A DNA stretch of 64,000 nucleotides from contig CATOSP010000002.1 in the NCBI GenBank assembly GCA_951812625.1, positions 1,994,788-2,058,787 of the forward strand. Reading direction: 5' to 3'. The stretch comes from an uncultured Dehalococcoidia bacterium. Lineage in GTDB: Bacteria; Chloroflexota; Dehalococcoidia; Lucifugimonadales; UBA3495. Positions 52,302 to 62,466 of the stretch are shown piece by piece. Position 1 is the first letter of the stretch. Every line of letters starts with the position of its first letter. The notes below the pieces were generated by a model that saw only the letters and a program-made list of their open reading frames with translations, made no database searches and was not told the DNA's origin. Position numbers and translations under genes: made by a program.

Positions 52302-53474
52302 ATGATAACCAAATTCGGGAGCCTGTTCGCCGGTCACGTGGACCTAGAAAACATCGGATGGACGGGTACGCCGGTAAACGACCGCTGGCTGTCGGACGAG
52401 CATCTGGCCAGCGTCTTCGACAAGACGGAAGCCATAGTCCTCAAGATGGAGGAGCTGGGCTACGACACCTTTTGGGCCGCTGAGCACCACTTCCAGCGGG
52501 AGGGGTACGAGTGCATCCCCAACCTCATGCTGCTCTTCGTCCACCTAGCCCACCTCACCAAGAACTTGAAGTTCGGCTGCGGGTTCAACATCAGTCCCAT
52601 GTGGCACCCGCTGCGGTTGGCCGAGGATTTCGCAATGGCCGATCACATGACCAAGGGGCGGGTGGTCTTCGGTGTCGGGCGAGGCTACCACTCCCGGGAG
52701 GTGGAGACCTTCGGAAACCCCAGCACCATCATTGATAATGAGGCGAACCGGGAGTTGTTCGAGGAGCAGACCGAACTCCTGATGAAGGCGTTCAACCAGC
52801 GCTCCTTCTCCCACCACGGCGAACACTACAACATTCCTCCTGACGTGCCCTACCGGGGTTATGACCTGAAGGAGATTACGTTGGTGCCACGTCCCCGGAC
52901 ATTGCCCGTGGAATGCTGGCAACCCATCGTCAGCGCCAGCCAGCGGGCTATGGATTTCATGGTCAAGCACGGGATGAAGGGCATCATCGGAGGTGGCGCA
53001 GCCGCCGGAGGCACCACAGACCGGGTCATGGAACAGTGGCGCGATACTCTAGCTGCCTCGGGGCGGGAGACGGAACTGGGCACCGACCTGGCCATCGGAT
53101 ATACCATCCACATTGCCGAGACGCCGGAGCGCGCCATCGAGGAAGCCAGGGACTACTTCGAAGAGAACATGAAGATGTTCGCGCCCCTGGGATTCGTCCG
53201 TGGCCTCACGAGCCAGCAGATTGCCGACCTGGGAGATGCGGCCAAGGCCCCGTTCGCAGGGCTGCCCACATTGGAACAGGCGGTAGACACGGGTTCCTGG
53301 CTGGTCGGACCGCCCGACTTGATAGCGGAAAAGATCCGAGACGTCCAGGAGCGCTACCCGGGTCTGGACTCCATCAACGTTGGATCGGTCATCGGCACGC
53401 CCCAGGACGTGATAGTCGAGCAGTTGGACATCTTCGGCAAAGAGGTCATGCCGGAGTTCGTCAACCAGGGCTAG
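52302..53474 (+). CDS. LLM-class flavin-dependent oxidoreductase
   Basis: A 390-residue luciferase-like flavin monooxygenase. The N-terminal MEELGYDTFWAAEHHFQREG, the flavin-site LKFGCGFNISPMWHPLRLAE, MTKGRVVFGVGRGYHSREVE and the C-terminal SWLVGPPDLIAEKIRDVQ are characteristic. It differs from the LLM gene at 33693 in length and motifs, so the two are distant paralogs. It is followed after 18 bases by a class III aminotransferase, so the pair may process an amine-bearing substrate: deamination and oxygenation of the same molecule is a reasonable guess. Confidence 0.88.
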   Translation: MITKFGSLFAGHVDLENIGWTGTPVNDRWLSDEHLASVFDKTEAIVLKMEELGYDTFWAAEHHFQREGYECIPNLMLLFVHLAHLTKNLKFGCGFNISPMWHPLRLAEDFAMADHMTKGRVVFGVGRGYHSREVETFGNPSTIIDNEANRELFEEQTELLMKAFNQRSFSHHGEHYNIPPDVPYRGYDLKEITLVPRPRTLPVECWQPIVSASQRAMDFMVKHGMKGIIGGGAAAGGTTDRVMEQWRDTLAASGRETELGTDLAIGYTIHIAETPERAIEEARDYFEENMKMFAPLGFVRGLTSQQIADLGDAAKAPFAGLPTLEQAVDTGSWLVGPPDLIAEKIRDVQERYPGLDSINVGSVIGTPQDVIVEQLDIFGKEVMPEFVNQG

Positions 53475-53492
53475 GGCGAGGAGAACCAGCAC

Positions 53493-54800
53493 TTGGCCGG
53501 GCAATTTACGGAAGAGTCCCTCCTTTCCCTCGCCGAGCAGTTCAGCTTTCGCAGCCGCATGGACCGGAGCGCCGTCGGCGGACCGATTCTGGTCTGGGGG
53601 CGAGGCTCGGTCGTGCGAGACGTCAACGGCAAGGAGTACCTGGACTTCAACTCTGGGCAGATGTGCGCGGCCCTAGGTCATAACCACCCCAGGATAGTCC
53701 AGGCTCTTCAAGAAAGCTGTGATACGCTGCTGCATAGCCACATGAGCCTGTTCAACGATCGGGAGATCATCCTGGCCACCCGCCTAGCCGAGATAACGCC
53801 GCCCGGTCTGACCAAGAGCATGTTCCTGACTTCGGGCAGCGACTCCAACGAGGCAGCCTTAACCATTGCCAAGCGTTACACAGGTGGATATGAGGTCGCC
53901 AGCCCGGTGGTCAGCTTCCACGGCCAGAGCGAGGCGGCCCGCGCCTTGACCTTCTCCGGGTGGCGTCAAGGTTACGGCCCCTACGCTCCAGGCAACTACC
54001 CCATCCTGGCCCCCTACCGCTACCGGTGCACATTCTGCCGAGACAAATGCGCTTGTGACTACACCTGCCTTGATACCAGCTTCGACCTGCTGGATGCACA
54101 GTCCGACGGCAGGATGGCTGCGGTCATCACCGAACCCCTGTTCAGTGCCGGGGGCGTCGTAGACTTGCCCCCCGGCTGGCTCCGGGAACTGCAGGACCGC
54201 TGCCATCAGCGGGGGATGCTGCTGATTCTGGATGAGGCCCAGACCGGGCTGGCCAAGCTGGGCACAATGTGGGGCGGAGAGCAGGAGGGTGTGGTCCCGG
54301 ATATCCTCACCATCTCCAAGCACTTCGGCGGCGGCATAGCCGTCAGCGCGACCGTCACCACCCCTGAGATCGAGGAACGCGTGGCCGGGACGGGCATGGT
54401 GGTGGCCCATTCCCACTCCAACGACCCCGTCACCTGCAACGCCGCCATCGCCAGCCTGGACATCATCCTCGAGGAGGGCTTGGTGGATGTGGCCGCCGGC
54501 ATTGGGGGGTATTGGGCCAGGCATCTCCGCTCCCTCGCAGACCGTCACGAGCTGATAGGCGATATCCGCGGCCGCGGGCTGCTCCAGGGTATCGAGTTGG
54601 TGACCGACCGGGAGACACGGGAACCGGCCTTCGAGCGGGGCCGGGAGGTTGGCCGCCTCTGCCTGGAGAACGGGCTGATTCTCAGTGTGCGCCGCAACGG
54701 CTCGGTCCTGCGCTTCGTTCCTCCCTTCACCACCACCAGGGAGCAGATGGACCTGGCGGCGGACATCCTCGACTACGCCATATCAGCGGCCTGCACTTAG
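53493..54800 (+). CDS. class III PLP-dependent aminotransferase
   Basis: A 435-residue fold-type I, class III aminotransferase (omega-amino acid/dialkylglycine decarboxylase-like). FNSGQMCAALGHNHPRIVQA, LTSGSDSNEAALTIAKRYTG, the LDEAQTGLAKLGTMWGGEQ loop with the PLP-contacting Asp, and the Schiff-base Lys in ISKHFGGGIA are present, as is IRGRGLLQGIEL near the end. An insert around residues 175-190 is Cys-rich (YRCTFCRDKCACDYTCLD), five Cys in 16 residues, which might bind a metal. The start is TTG at 53493 with GAGGAG about 9 bases upstream. Cotranscribed with the LLM gene. Confidence 0.88.
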   Translation: MAGQFTEESLLSLAEQFSFRSRMDRSAVGGPILVWGRGSVVRDVNGKEYLDFNSGQMCAALGHNHPRIVQALQESCDTLLHSHMSLFNDREIILATRLAEITPPGLTKSMFLTSGSDSNEAALTIAKRYTGGYEVASPVVSFHGQSEAARALTFSGWRQGYGPYAPGNYPILAPYRYRCTFCRDKCACDYTCLDTSFDLLDAQSDGRMAAVITEPLFSAGGVVDLPPGWLRELQDRCHQRGMLLILDEAQTGLAKLGTMWGGEQEGVVPDILTISKHFGGGIAVSATVTTPEIEERVAGTGMVVAHSHSNDPVTCNAAIASLDIILEEGLVDVAAGIGGYWARHLRSLADRHELIGDIRGRGLLQGIELVTDRETREPAFERGREVGRLCLENGLILSVRRNGSVLRFVPPFTTTREQMDLAADILDYAISAACT

Positions 54801-54977
54801 GATGAATCGCCATTTCACAAAGCCCGGAAGTCTGGGCAGGACTCGTAGAGGCTAACAACCAGGCCGGATGAACTCCCCCGTGTAGTCGTCGTTTGGGTAC
54901 GCTTTAGCTTCAATATTTCTTCACATCAGTTTGGTATGTTCCAGCCGGGTATGTCCTGAACGCCACGATGTAGACTC

Positions 54978-56093
54978 ATGGGCGTATCCGGTGGTTCAAG
55001 GTGTTTTGTGGGCCTTTTCACGTTATCAGTACGCCGACTCAACTTAGTGTCAAGCCTGTTGATTGTTGCCGCTGCTGTCGCCTGCGGCGGGGACGATTCG
55101 GAGCCCGGCTCCGTAGCAGTATCCGCTACCACTGTGGCTGCCCAGCCCGCCGCAGCTTCACACACCAATGGCTCCGTCGTGGACGCCGCCAATGCTTTTC
55201 TCAGTTCCCTGACTGATGTTCAACGCGGCACGGCATTGTACGCCTTCGACGACCCGGTGCGCGCCAACTGGTCCAATCTTCCTGCGGGCGTAGCGAGATT
55301 CGACCGAAATGGCGTGCGCATCGGCGACTTGGACGCGGCACAGACTGAATCCATGCTTTTCTTTCTAGCCTCGGCTCTCAGCGTCCACGGATACGAAACA
55401 GCCCTTGGTGTCCTAGGTGCCGATGCTTACTTAGCTGTAGCTGAATCGGAGGACCGGTTTGGTGATGACAACTACTGGCTTGCCATTTTTGGGGAGCCTT
55501 CCAACGCCAATGCTTGGGGGTGGCAGCTTGGAGGGCATCACCTCGCCATAAACGCCACCGTGACCGACGGGCGCAGTTACCTATCCCCCACTTTTGTCGG
55601 TGTCGAACCGGCATCCTACACTGTTGGCGCGTCCACCATGACCCCTCTTGACACCCACCTACAAGCCGGTCTGGCCCTGATAAACGTCCTAGACGAAGAC
55701 AAGAGGGCGGCAGGGACGCTCTCCAATCGTCCCGAAGGAATCTACACGGGCGCCGGACAGGACGGCGTCATCCCGCCTATCGAAGGATCCAGGGCAGCAG
55801 GCTGGAGCGATGCGCAGCGGCAACTCCTTCTGGAAGCAATTTTTCAGTGGGTTGGTATGCTCGACTCGTCCAGCAGCCGGGCCAGACTGGCCGAAATCCA
55901 GTCCGAATTAAACAATACCTACTTTGCATGGCACGTCGGCAAGAGCGGCTCAATTTACTTTCGAATCCAGGGGCCGAGTCTCATAGTCGAGTTCTCGACA
56001 GGGGGTGGACCGGCATCAGACGCAGGCCACTATCACACCATCTACCGCAACCCCGCCAACGAATATGGGCGCGCCGTATACAGGGAGCGCTGA
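54978..56093 (+). CDS. DUF3500-family lipoprotein
   Basis: A 371-residue exported protein of the DUF3500 family. The N-terminus is a lipoprotein signal (SSLLIVAAAVAC-GGDDSE), followed by a Ser/Ala/Thr linker and the domain from about residue 65: AANAFLSSLTDVQRGTALYAFDD, NWSNLPAG, LVVLG-type strands, NYWLAIFGEPSNANAWGWQLGGHHLAIN, and the C-terminal YFRIQGPSLIVEFSTGG, GHYHTIYRNPANEYG. The WGWQLGGHHLAIN and HYHTIYR histidines suggest a metal site. The function of the family is unknown. The ATG at 54978 lacks a Shine-Dalgarno and a start about 20 codons later is possible. Confidence 0.85.
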   Translation: MGVSGGSRCFVGLFTLSVRRLNLVSSLLIVAAAVACGGDDSEPGSVAVSATTVAAQPAAASHTNGSVVDAANAFLSSLTDVQRGTALYAFDDPVRANWSNLPAGVARFDRNGVRIGDLDAAQTESMLFFLASALSVHGYETALGVLGADAYLAVAESEDRFGDDNYWLAIFGEPSNANAWGWQLGGHHLAINATVTDGRSYLSPTFVGVEPASYTVGASTMTPLDTHLQAGLALINVLDEDKRAAGTLSNRPEGIYTGAGQDGVIPPIEGSRAAGWSDAQRQLLLEAIFQWVGMLDSSSSRARLAEIQSELNNTYFAWHVGKSGSIYFRIQGPSLIVEFSTGGGPASDAGHYHTIYRNPANEYGRAVYRER

Positions 56094-56511
56094 CCCACCT
56101 GGCGACAGAAATCAGGGCCGACGGCGCTGGTAAAGGAGCTGTCCCATCCCAAACAGAGCGATCAGAGACCATTGCTACGAAGGGACGACATAGCCGTTTC
56201 AGACAGGGGCGAACGTTCAGTTTATGGAATCACGGTCGAGAAACTCGTCAGTTCGTCCCATGCGCCCACCGGACTGGAACAGGCCGTTGAAATACCACAT
56301 ATACGTCGCGTGGTCTCGAATTATCAAGCCCAAAACGTCAACGGCTCTCCGAAATCCGAACACAATCAAGGCACGTATTCTTATCAGCAGACCCAGGCCT
56401 TGGGAAGCCCGCAGCAGCCCTGCCCGCGGACTTCCCAACCACAATAGAGAACTCGAACCCCAGACGGTCGGCCCGTCACTATGGGGTCGTGTCCTCACCG
56501 GAGGCTAAGCC
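56094..56511. other. intergenic region, nothing recognised
   Basis: About 420 bases between the DUF3500 lipoprotein and the RND pump, both on the plus strand. Short ORFs on both strands have no family features. A promoter for the pump is expected here but I see no good pair of boxes. Confidence 0.5.
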
Positions 56512-59500
56512 TTGAGTTTCTTGACCGGTCTCGCCCTGCGCCGCCCCGCGGTAACGGTGATGGTCATCATCCTGGTGGTGATAGGGGGTGTGGCCAGCTA
56601 CCAGGGCTTGCAGCGCGAACTGTTCCCTGAGATCGAGTTCCCCAACATCATAGTCCTCGCCTTCTACCCCTCGGCCAATCCCGAGGCCGTGGCCCGCGAC
56701 GTTACCGAGCCCATCGAAGACGTCATCATCGGGATGCCAGGGTTGAAGGAGATCAGGTCCGAGTCCTCCGAGAACCGTTCTCTGGTGACAGCTACCTTCG
56801 AGTTCGGTGAGGACATGGCCGAGATAGAGCGGACTATCGAGGGGAATTTGCACGGAGTGGACCTCCCCTCGACGGTCGATGAACCCTACGTGGGCCGAAT
56901 TTCCGACGACATTTTCCCCGCGATGCAGCTTGGCATCTCTGGCGACCGGGACATTACCTCCCTACAGCGCGTGGTGGATGACCTGATTCTCCCCCGGATC
57001 GACAGGGTAGACGGAGTGTTCAACGCCAGAGTCATCGGGCGCTCTGAAGAACGTGTCCACGTGTCGGTCGATACAGAGCGACTGGATGAACTGGGGATTT
57101 CGATCAACCAGGTTGCCAACGCCATCCGGGACAACAACAGCAGCTATCCCGCCGGGAGCATCGAGGGGACAGACAGGTCGTTCTCGGTGCGCACCTCCCA
57201 CGAGATTGGAGCGCTGGAAGACCTGGAAAACCTGGTGGTAGGGTTCGAGCAGGTCGAGGGTGGACTCAGAGGACAACGCCCGGTGCTGCTCTCCCAATTG
57301 GCTGAAGTGGAACTCGGCACCGCCAAGGCAGCTACGATTTCCCGCATCAACGGGGATCCCAGTTTATCCATCGCCGTGGTCAAGGAACCCGACGCCAACA
57401 CGGTGGATGTGACCGATGCAGTCCTGGAAGGCGTAACCGAAATTCCTGGGCTGCCCGAAGACGTGCGGATTGTGACGCTGACCAACGATGGACCGGAGGT
57501 CAGGAGATCCCTAGGTTCCCTGCTTACCGAGGGTATGTGGGGGTTGACCTTTGCCGTCTGCGTCGTATTCCTGTTCCTGCTCAACATCAGGCCCACGCTG
57601 CTCAGGGGACTGTCAATCACCATCCGCCCGACGTTGATTATCGGACTTTCCATACCCTTGAGCATCCTGACCGCCGTGATAATTATGGCCATTTCGGGAA
57701 TCAGCCTGAACTTCATGAGTCTGGCCGGGCTGGCGATTGCAGTGGGTCGCGTGGTGGATGACAGCATCGTGGTGCTGGAAAACATCTACCGGCACATCCA
57801 GGGCGGGGAAGACCGTATGACTGCGGCGGTGGAAGGAACCAGGGAGGTTGGGGCAGCCATAGTGTCTTCCACGCTGACCACGGTGGTCGTCTTCATACCA
57901 CTGGCGTTCATCCAGGGTCTGGTCGGCTCCTTCTTCACTCCCTTCGCTTTGACTGTGAGTTTTGCCCTGCTGGCGTCCACGCTGGTCTCCCTAACGGCTG
58001 TGCCGGCGTTGGGGCTGCTTCTTCTGCGGCGCGGGGACTTTCCCGATGAGAATGCGGCGCGGGACCGGGACCCCGTGATGGTGCGGATATACATGCCGAT
58101 TCTGCGCTGGGCGCTGCGGCACAAGTTCCTGACCATCCTGATAGCCGTGGCAGTGACCGGAGCCAGCCTGGGTCTGACCCGGTTCATCCCGGTCACATTC
58201 TTCCCCGCTGACGCCCCAGAATTTCTGACCATCGAGGTCGAGATGCCCCCGGGGACACCCGCAGTGGAAATGTTCGACCTGACCCTAGAGATTGAAGGCA
58301 TCCTTGAGGACTTCCATAACCGGGGGATGGTGGAGAATTACCAGTCCTCGGTGTTCGGGCAGTTGAGCGAATTCGGACCGGGAAGCGAGTCGGGTGGCGC
58401 CAATATCGCAGGCTTCCTGGTAACCCTGCCCGATGGGACTCCGCGGGACGTGGAAGAACGGGTCCGGGAGGCTATTCCCGATGGCGACGGTATGAAGCTG
58501 ACCGTCACCGCCGTAGAACCGGGCCCGCCGACACAGCAGTTGGAGGTCACGGTAACCGGGACCAATTACGCCGACATTGCGCCATACGCCAGGCGTTTGG
58601 AGGCCGAAATCAAGACCATGGACCATGTGGTCAATGTCTCCAGCGACATATCCGCGGCCAGGGACGAAGTGGTAGTCCATATCGACCCGGAGCAGGCCGG
58701 GCGATACGGCATAACTGCATTGTCCGGCGGGTTCCAGGTGAACCGATACGTGGTGGGGCAAACGGTTACCGAGGTTGACATTGAAGGGGTAACGATGGAC
58801 GTGGTGGTGCGCGGGGATCCGGAGGACGTGGACGACGTCGAGAAACTGAAGGACCTGCCCATTGAAGGTCCCATGGGACCGGTGAAACTGGGCGCCATCA
58901 GCAACATCATGGTCGAGGAGACCCCAGTGACCATATCCCACTTTGACGGGAACCGGTCGGCCTCGATTACGGGAGACATCACCACCGACGACACCCAAGC
59001 GGTGGGCCAAGAACTGCAACGCCGCATCGAAGCCCTGGAGCCGCCGCCAGGTGTGGAGGTCAAGACGGGCGGGATATTCACACAGATTGCCGAGGGGTTC
59101 GAGGACATCTTCCAGGCCATGGCCATTGGAATAGCCCTCGTCTACCTGGTAATGGTGGCCAGCCTCGGCTCGCTCCGAAACCCCTTCGTCATAGTAATGA
59201 GTCTCCCCCTGGCGTTGGTGGGAGCATTGGCGGCCCTGTTCCTGACTGGGCGCACCCTGAGCCTATCGGCCATGATGGGCCTCCTGCTGCTCGTAGGAGT
59301 TGTGGTCACCAACGCCATCGTTTTGATCGTGTTCGTGGAGCAGTTGCGGGAACGGGGGACGACAGCCGTCTACGACGCGCTGATCGAGGGAAGCCGCGTG
59401 AGGCTGAGACCGATCCTGATGACCGCCTTCACCACCACCTTTGCCCTGCTGCCCCTGGCAACCTTCGCGGGGGAGGAGGGGGGAATCATCGGCGCCGAAC

Positions 59501-59676
59501 TGGCGACGGTGGTAATCGGTGGGTTGATAAGCTCCACGTTCCTCACCTTGATTGTGGTCCCCGTCATCTACACCATAGTCCATCAAAGTATCCCGTCACT
59601 GTTGGGTTCCATCTGGCGAATGTTGCCGTGGGCCCGTTCGGGCGGGGCGGCCACAACTGCAGGAAACGGTGAATGA
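56512..59676 (+). CDS. RND-superfamily efflux pump (HAE1/AcrB type)
   Basis: A 1054-residue RND transporter, the usual length for this family. Helix 1 (ALRRPAVTVMVIILVVIGG) leads to the first porter domain (ELFPEIEFPNIIVLAFYPSA, the family's P-x-I-x-x-P motif), then the membrane block with the proton-relay acids in AVGRVVDDSIVVLENIYRH. The second half repeats this pattern, with LFLTGRTLSLSAMMGLLLLVGVV and NAIVLIVFVEQLRERG. It exports small hydrophobic molecules with proton entry. The start is TTG at 56512, with GGAGG 8 bases upstream. The adaptor protein follows 133 bases later; no outer-membrane factor is seen. Confidence 0.9.
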   Translation: MSFLTGLALRRPAVTVMVIILVVIGGVASYQGLQRELFPEIEFPNIIVLAFYPSANPEAVARDVTEPIEDVIIGMPGLKEIRSESSENRSLVTATFEFGEDMAEIERTIEGNLHGVDLPSTVDEPYVGRISDDIFPAMQLGISGDRDITSLQRVVDDLILPRIDRVDGVFNARVIGRSEERVHVSVDTERLDELGISINQVANAIRDNNSSYPAGSIEGTDRSFSVRTSHEIGALEDLENLVVGFEQVEGGLRGQRPVLLSQLAEVELGTAKAATISRINGDPSLSIAVVKEPDANTVDVTDAVLEGVTEIPGLPEDVRIVTLTNDGPEVRRSLGSLLTEGMWGLTFAVCVVFLFLLNIRPTLLRGLSITIRPTLIIGLSIPLSILTAVIIMAISGISLNFMSLAGLAIAVGRVVDDSIVVLENIYRHIQGGEDRMTAAVEGTREVGAAIVSSTLTTVVVFIPLAFIQGLVGSFFTPFALTVSFALLASTLVSLTAVPALGLLLLRRGDFPDENAARDRDPVMVRIYMPILRWALRHKFLTILIAVAVTGASLGLTRFIPVTFFPADAPEFLTIEVEMPPGTPAVEMFDLTLEIEGILEDFHNRGMVENYQSSVFGQLSEFGPGSESGGANIAGFLVTLPDGTPRDVEERVREAIPDGDGMKLTVTAVEPGPPTQQLEVTVTGTNYADIAPYARRLEAEIKTMDHVVNVSSDISAARDEVVVHIDPEQAGRYGITALSGGFQVNRYVVGQTVTEVDIEGVTMDVVVRGDPEDVDDVEKLKDLPIEGPMGPVKLGAISNIMVEETPVTISHFDGNRSASITGDITTDDTQAVGQELQRRIEALEPPPGVEVKTGGIFTQIAEGFEDIFQAMAIGIALVYLVMVASLGSLRNPFVIVMSLPLALVGALAALFLTGRTLSLSAMMGLLLLVGVVVTNAIVLIVFVEQLRERGTTAVYDALIEGSRVRLRPILMTAFTTTFALLPLATFAGEEGGIIGAELATVVIGGLISSTFLTLIVVPVIYTIVHQSIPSLLGSIWRMLPWARSGGAATTAGNGE

Positions 59677-59809
59677 TGGGGTGGCAACGTAGGGTTCCAG
59701 GTTACCCTGCATCGCAGCCCGGGGCGGCAAATCCTTATCCTCAGCCTCGGGGTGTACTTAGCAGTTCCATACCCCGGCAACGAGACCCTAACCCTGGGAG
59801 CTGACCGAC

Positions 59810-62386
59810 ATGACGGTGTTTTGGAGACAAATCAAGGCTCGTAGACTCTTCACGTTAGTGTTTTATCCCGCTGCGGCCCTGGTCATTGCACTAGCAGTCT
59901 GGGCCACACTCGGAGCGGTGCGCGGCCAGGAGACTAAGCCCGAAGATCCGGTTACGTTTGCACAGCCACTCAGCAATCAGGATGCTGAAGTCGAGGTCAC
60001 CGGAAGAATTGTATTTCCCGAGACGGCAGACCTGAAATTTGAGACCGGTGGTACCGTCGGTCAGGTGTTGGTGGAGAGCGGTCAGCGGGTTGTGAAGGGA
60101 CAAGCACTGGCCAAGCTGGACGTAGCATCCCTCGCCCGGCTGGAGGCGGCATCGGGCCGCGCCCAGGTGAACGTCACCCGCGCCAGGGAAGCCCTCAACG
60201 CACTAAACTCCGGGAACCCAGTTGAGGTCGCACAGGTGGAAGTGGCAGTTGCCAGGGCCAGGATCGCACTGGATGACGCCAGGGAAGGGTTGGACAAGTT
60301 GGTAAACCCGGAAGACGCGTCGGTGGCCGCCGCCGAGACGGCTGTGGCGAGGGCCAGGCTCACCTTGAAAGCCGCTGAAGACGACCTTGACGACATGGAA
60401 CGGGACCACACCCGGCAGGTCTCTTCGGCCATCCAAGCACTGGCATCGGCAAGGGTTGCCATGGAACAGGCATGGGATGGGCTGGCAGACCTGGACCTGG
60501 ACCACGCCGACCGTTTGGGCAGGGCCATGCAGGCCCGCGCCCAGGCGGACCTTTCTGTGGACCATGCCCAGGACATGCTCGATGACTTCGGCCTGCACTA
60601 CGACAGGTCCTTGGCGCAGGCCCGGCAGGCCGCTGCCGCAGCAGACCTGGCACTGGATTCGGCAGAAGACGCCCTGGCCGACTTTCTGATAGATCACTCC
60701 CGTAGTCTAGCCGGGGCCAGGGACGACCAGAGCAGGGCCGAACTGGCCCTGGACCGCGCAAGGACAGCGTTGGCGGACTCCGACCCTCGGCACGCTCAGA
60801 GAGTTGCTACGGCTCTGGCCGCTAAGGCTAGGACAGAAGCGGACCTGGACGATGCCCGAGACCGACTGGAGAACTTCGACCTGGACTATGCTGCAGTCCT
60901 GGCCGCAGCCCAATTTGCCAACAGCACGGCCAAGAACGATCTGGATGACGCGGATGACGCCGTCAGCCGGTTGCTGTATTCTGGCGGACGCGCACGTCCC
61001 TTTGACGAGGACTACCTGGAAGATCTGCGGGTGTTGAGAGCGGCAGCCGCCCAGAGCCTGGCCACTTTCAATGCCACCAAAGAACGGCTTGAGGACTTGG
61101 AGAAGGGTCCGGACTCCCTGCTCAAGTCGGAGTTGGAATCGGCTGTAGAGGTGGCAGAGACCAGCCTTGAAATCGCCGTGAAGCATCTTGAAGCGTTGCT
61201 GGAAGGGCAGGGGACCCTGGAGGCCCGGCAACTGGGAACCACCACTGCGGTTGCGGAGGCTGGTCTGGCCAAGACTTCCAGGGTCGTTGCCCGGTTGGAG
61301 GAGGGGCCGGACCCTGCGGAGAAACAGCGGCTGGAGGCCGAAGTCGCCCTGGCGCGGGTAATGGCTGCAGACGCGAATCAGAAGCTCGTAGAATTGGAAG
61401 AAGGGCCGGATGCACTGCTCCGGGCTAAACTGGAATCCGACGTTTCCGCTACCCAGGCGGCCTTGGCGGCGGCGGACAAATCCCTGGAGTCGATTTTGGC
61501 GCAGTCCGAGGACCCGGGCGAACTAGCCAACGTAGCCGAGGTGGCGTCCACGGATGAGGCGATCAGGGAGTTGGTGGACATGGTTTTGGGACAGACCGAC
61601 GGCCTCAATGTCATAGGAGACGAAGCCAGAAACGCGCTGAGTTCCGGAGCAGACCCATTGGAAGTGGCTCTGCGGGTAGCACAAGTGGACAACGCCCTGG
61701 CCGGCCTCGAGCAGGCGCGGGATGCTCTGGCAGACCTGGGCGATGGGGTTGACCCTCGGGACCGCGCATTGCTGGAGAGCCAGACCGCCCTAGCCAGGGC
61801 CAACGCGGAAAATGCCGTAGAGGACCTGGAGGACATTACGACGAACATAGACCCCCTGATCATTGCTGCAGCCACCGAAGAAGTGGGCCTGGCGGAGGCT
61901 TCGCTGGCATCTGCCGAGGCACGCCTGGAAGCCGCGCTCAGCAGGGTGGAGCCGGACATGGAGCAACGCCGGGCGGACCTTGCGGTTGCGGAACAGGCGG
62001 CAATCGACGCCCGCGCCGACCTGGAGGGCGGTGTCATCATGGCACCATTCGATGGAGTAGTGGTCCTGGTGAACGCGGATGCCGATGACGCGGTCAGCCC
62101 CGACTCCCTCATCCTCCGTCTCGTCGACCCGTCCGTTGTGGAAGTGGATGCTCAGGTTGACGGCGCAGATATATCATTGGTCCAGCACGGAGCCAGGGCC
62201 GCGGTGTCCCTCGACGATATGCAGGATACGACGCTGACCGGTGAAGTGACTATGGTATCTGCAAAGCCGCGGACGGAAAGGGGGATTCTGACTTACCCTG
62301 TAACTATCCGGGTCTATGCGCCTGAGGGGGTCGATGTGACTTTGACCAGCGTTTCTATAATCATAAACCCTGGCGGCGGGGGGTAA
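59810..62386 (+). CDS. HlyD/AcrA-type membrane-fusion adaptor with very long alpha-hairpin region
   Basis: An 858-residue membrane-fusion protein, far above the usual 350-450. After an N-terminal anchor (21-42), the first lipoyl half-motif is VGQVLVESGQRVVKGQALAKLD (about 84-105); the second half begins only at about 741 (GGVIMAPFDGVVVLVNADADD). The 635 residues between are almost all Ala/Leu/Asp/Glu/Arg heptad-like helices (for example ARIALDDAREGLDKLV), apparently several internally duplicated hairpins. The beta-barrel (LRLVDPSVVEVDAQVDGADIS) follows, but the C-terminal membrane-proximal domain is cut short and ends PGGGG. It should link the RND pump upstream to an external partner or cell-surface layer. 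Confidence 0.87.
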   Translation: MTVFWRQIKARRLFTLVFYPAAALVIALAVWATLGAVRGQETKPEDPVTFAQPLSNQDAEVEVTGRIVFPETADLKFETGGTVGQVLVESGQRVVKGQALAKLDVASLARLEAASGRAQVNVTRAREALNALNSGNPVEVAQVEVAVARARIALDDAREGLDKLVNPEDASVAAAETAVARARLTLKAAEDDLDDMERDHTRQVSSAIQALASARVAMEQAWDGLADLDLDHADRLGRAMQARAQADLSVDHAQDMLDDFGLHYDRSLAQARQAAAAADLALDSAEDALADFLIDHSRSLAGARDDQSRAELALDRARTALADSDPRHAQRVATALAAKARTEADLDDARDRLENFDLDYAAVLAAAQFANSTAKNDLDDADDAVSRLLYSGGRARPFDEDYLEDLRVLRAAAAQSLATFNATKERLEDLEKGPDSLLKSELESAVEVAETSLEIAVKHLEALLEGQGTLEARQLGTTTAVAEAGLAKTSRVVARLEEGPDPAEKQRLEAEVALARVMAADANQKLVELEEGPDALLRAKLESDVSATQAALAAADKSLESILAQSEDPGELANVAEVASTDEAIRELVDMVLGQTDGLNVIGDEARNALSSGADPLEVALRVAQVDNALAGLEQARDALADLGDGVDPRDRALLESQTALARANAENAVEDLEDITTNIDPLIIAAATEEVGLAEASLASAEARLEAALSRVEPDMEQRRADLAVAEQAAIDARADLEGGVIMAPFDGVVVLVNADADDAVSPDSLILRLVDPSVVEVDAQVDGADISLVQHGARAAVSLDDMQDTTLTGEVTMVSAKPRTERGILTYPVTIRVYAPEGVDVTLTSVSIIINPGGGG

Positions 62387-62466
62387 TCGAGGAGCTAACT
62401 GCGCCGACAGGTCAATTGTCCTAGTCCCGGTGTGTACAAACCCATCCGCAGTTGGGAGGGAGCACG

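Noticed and set aside
56217..56508. Small ORFs on both strands between the DUF3500 and RND genes
   Set aside because: They overlap each other on opposite strands, have no ribosome-binding site and no protein-like pattern.
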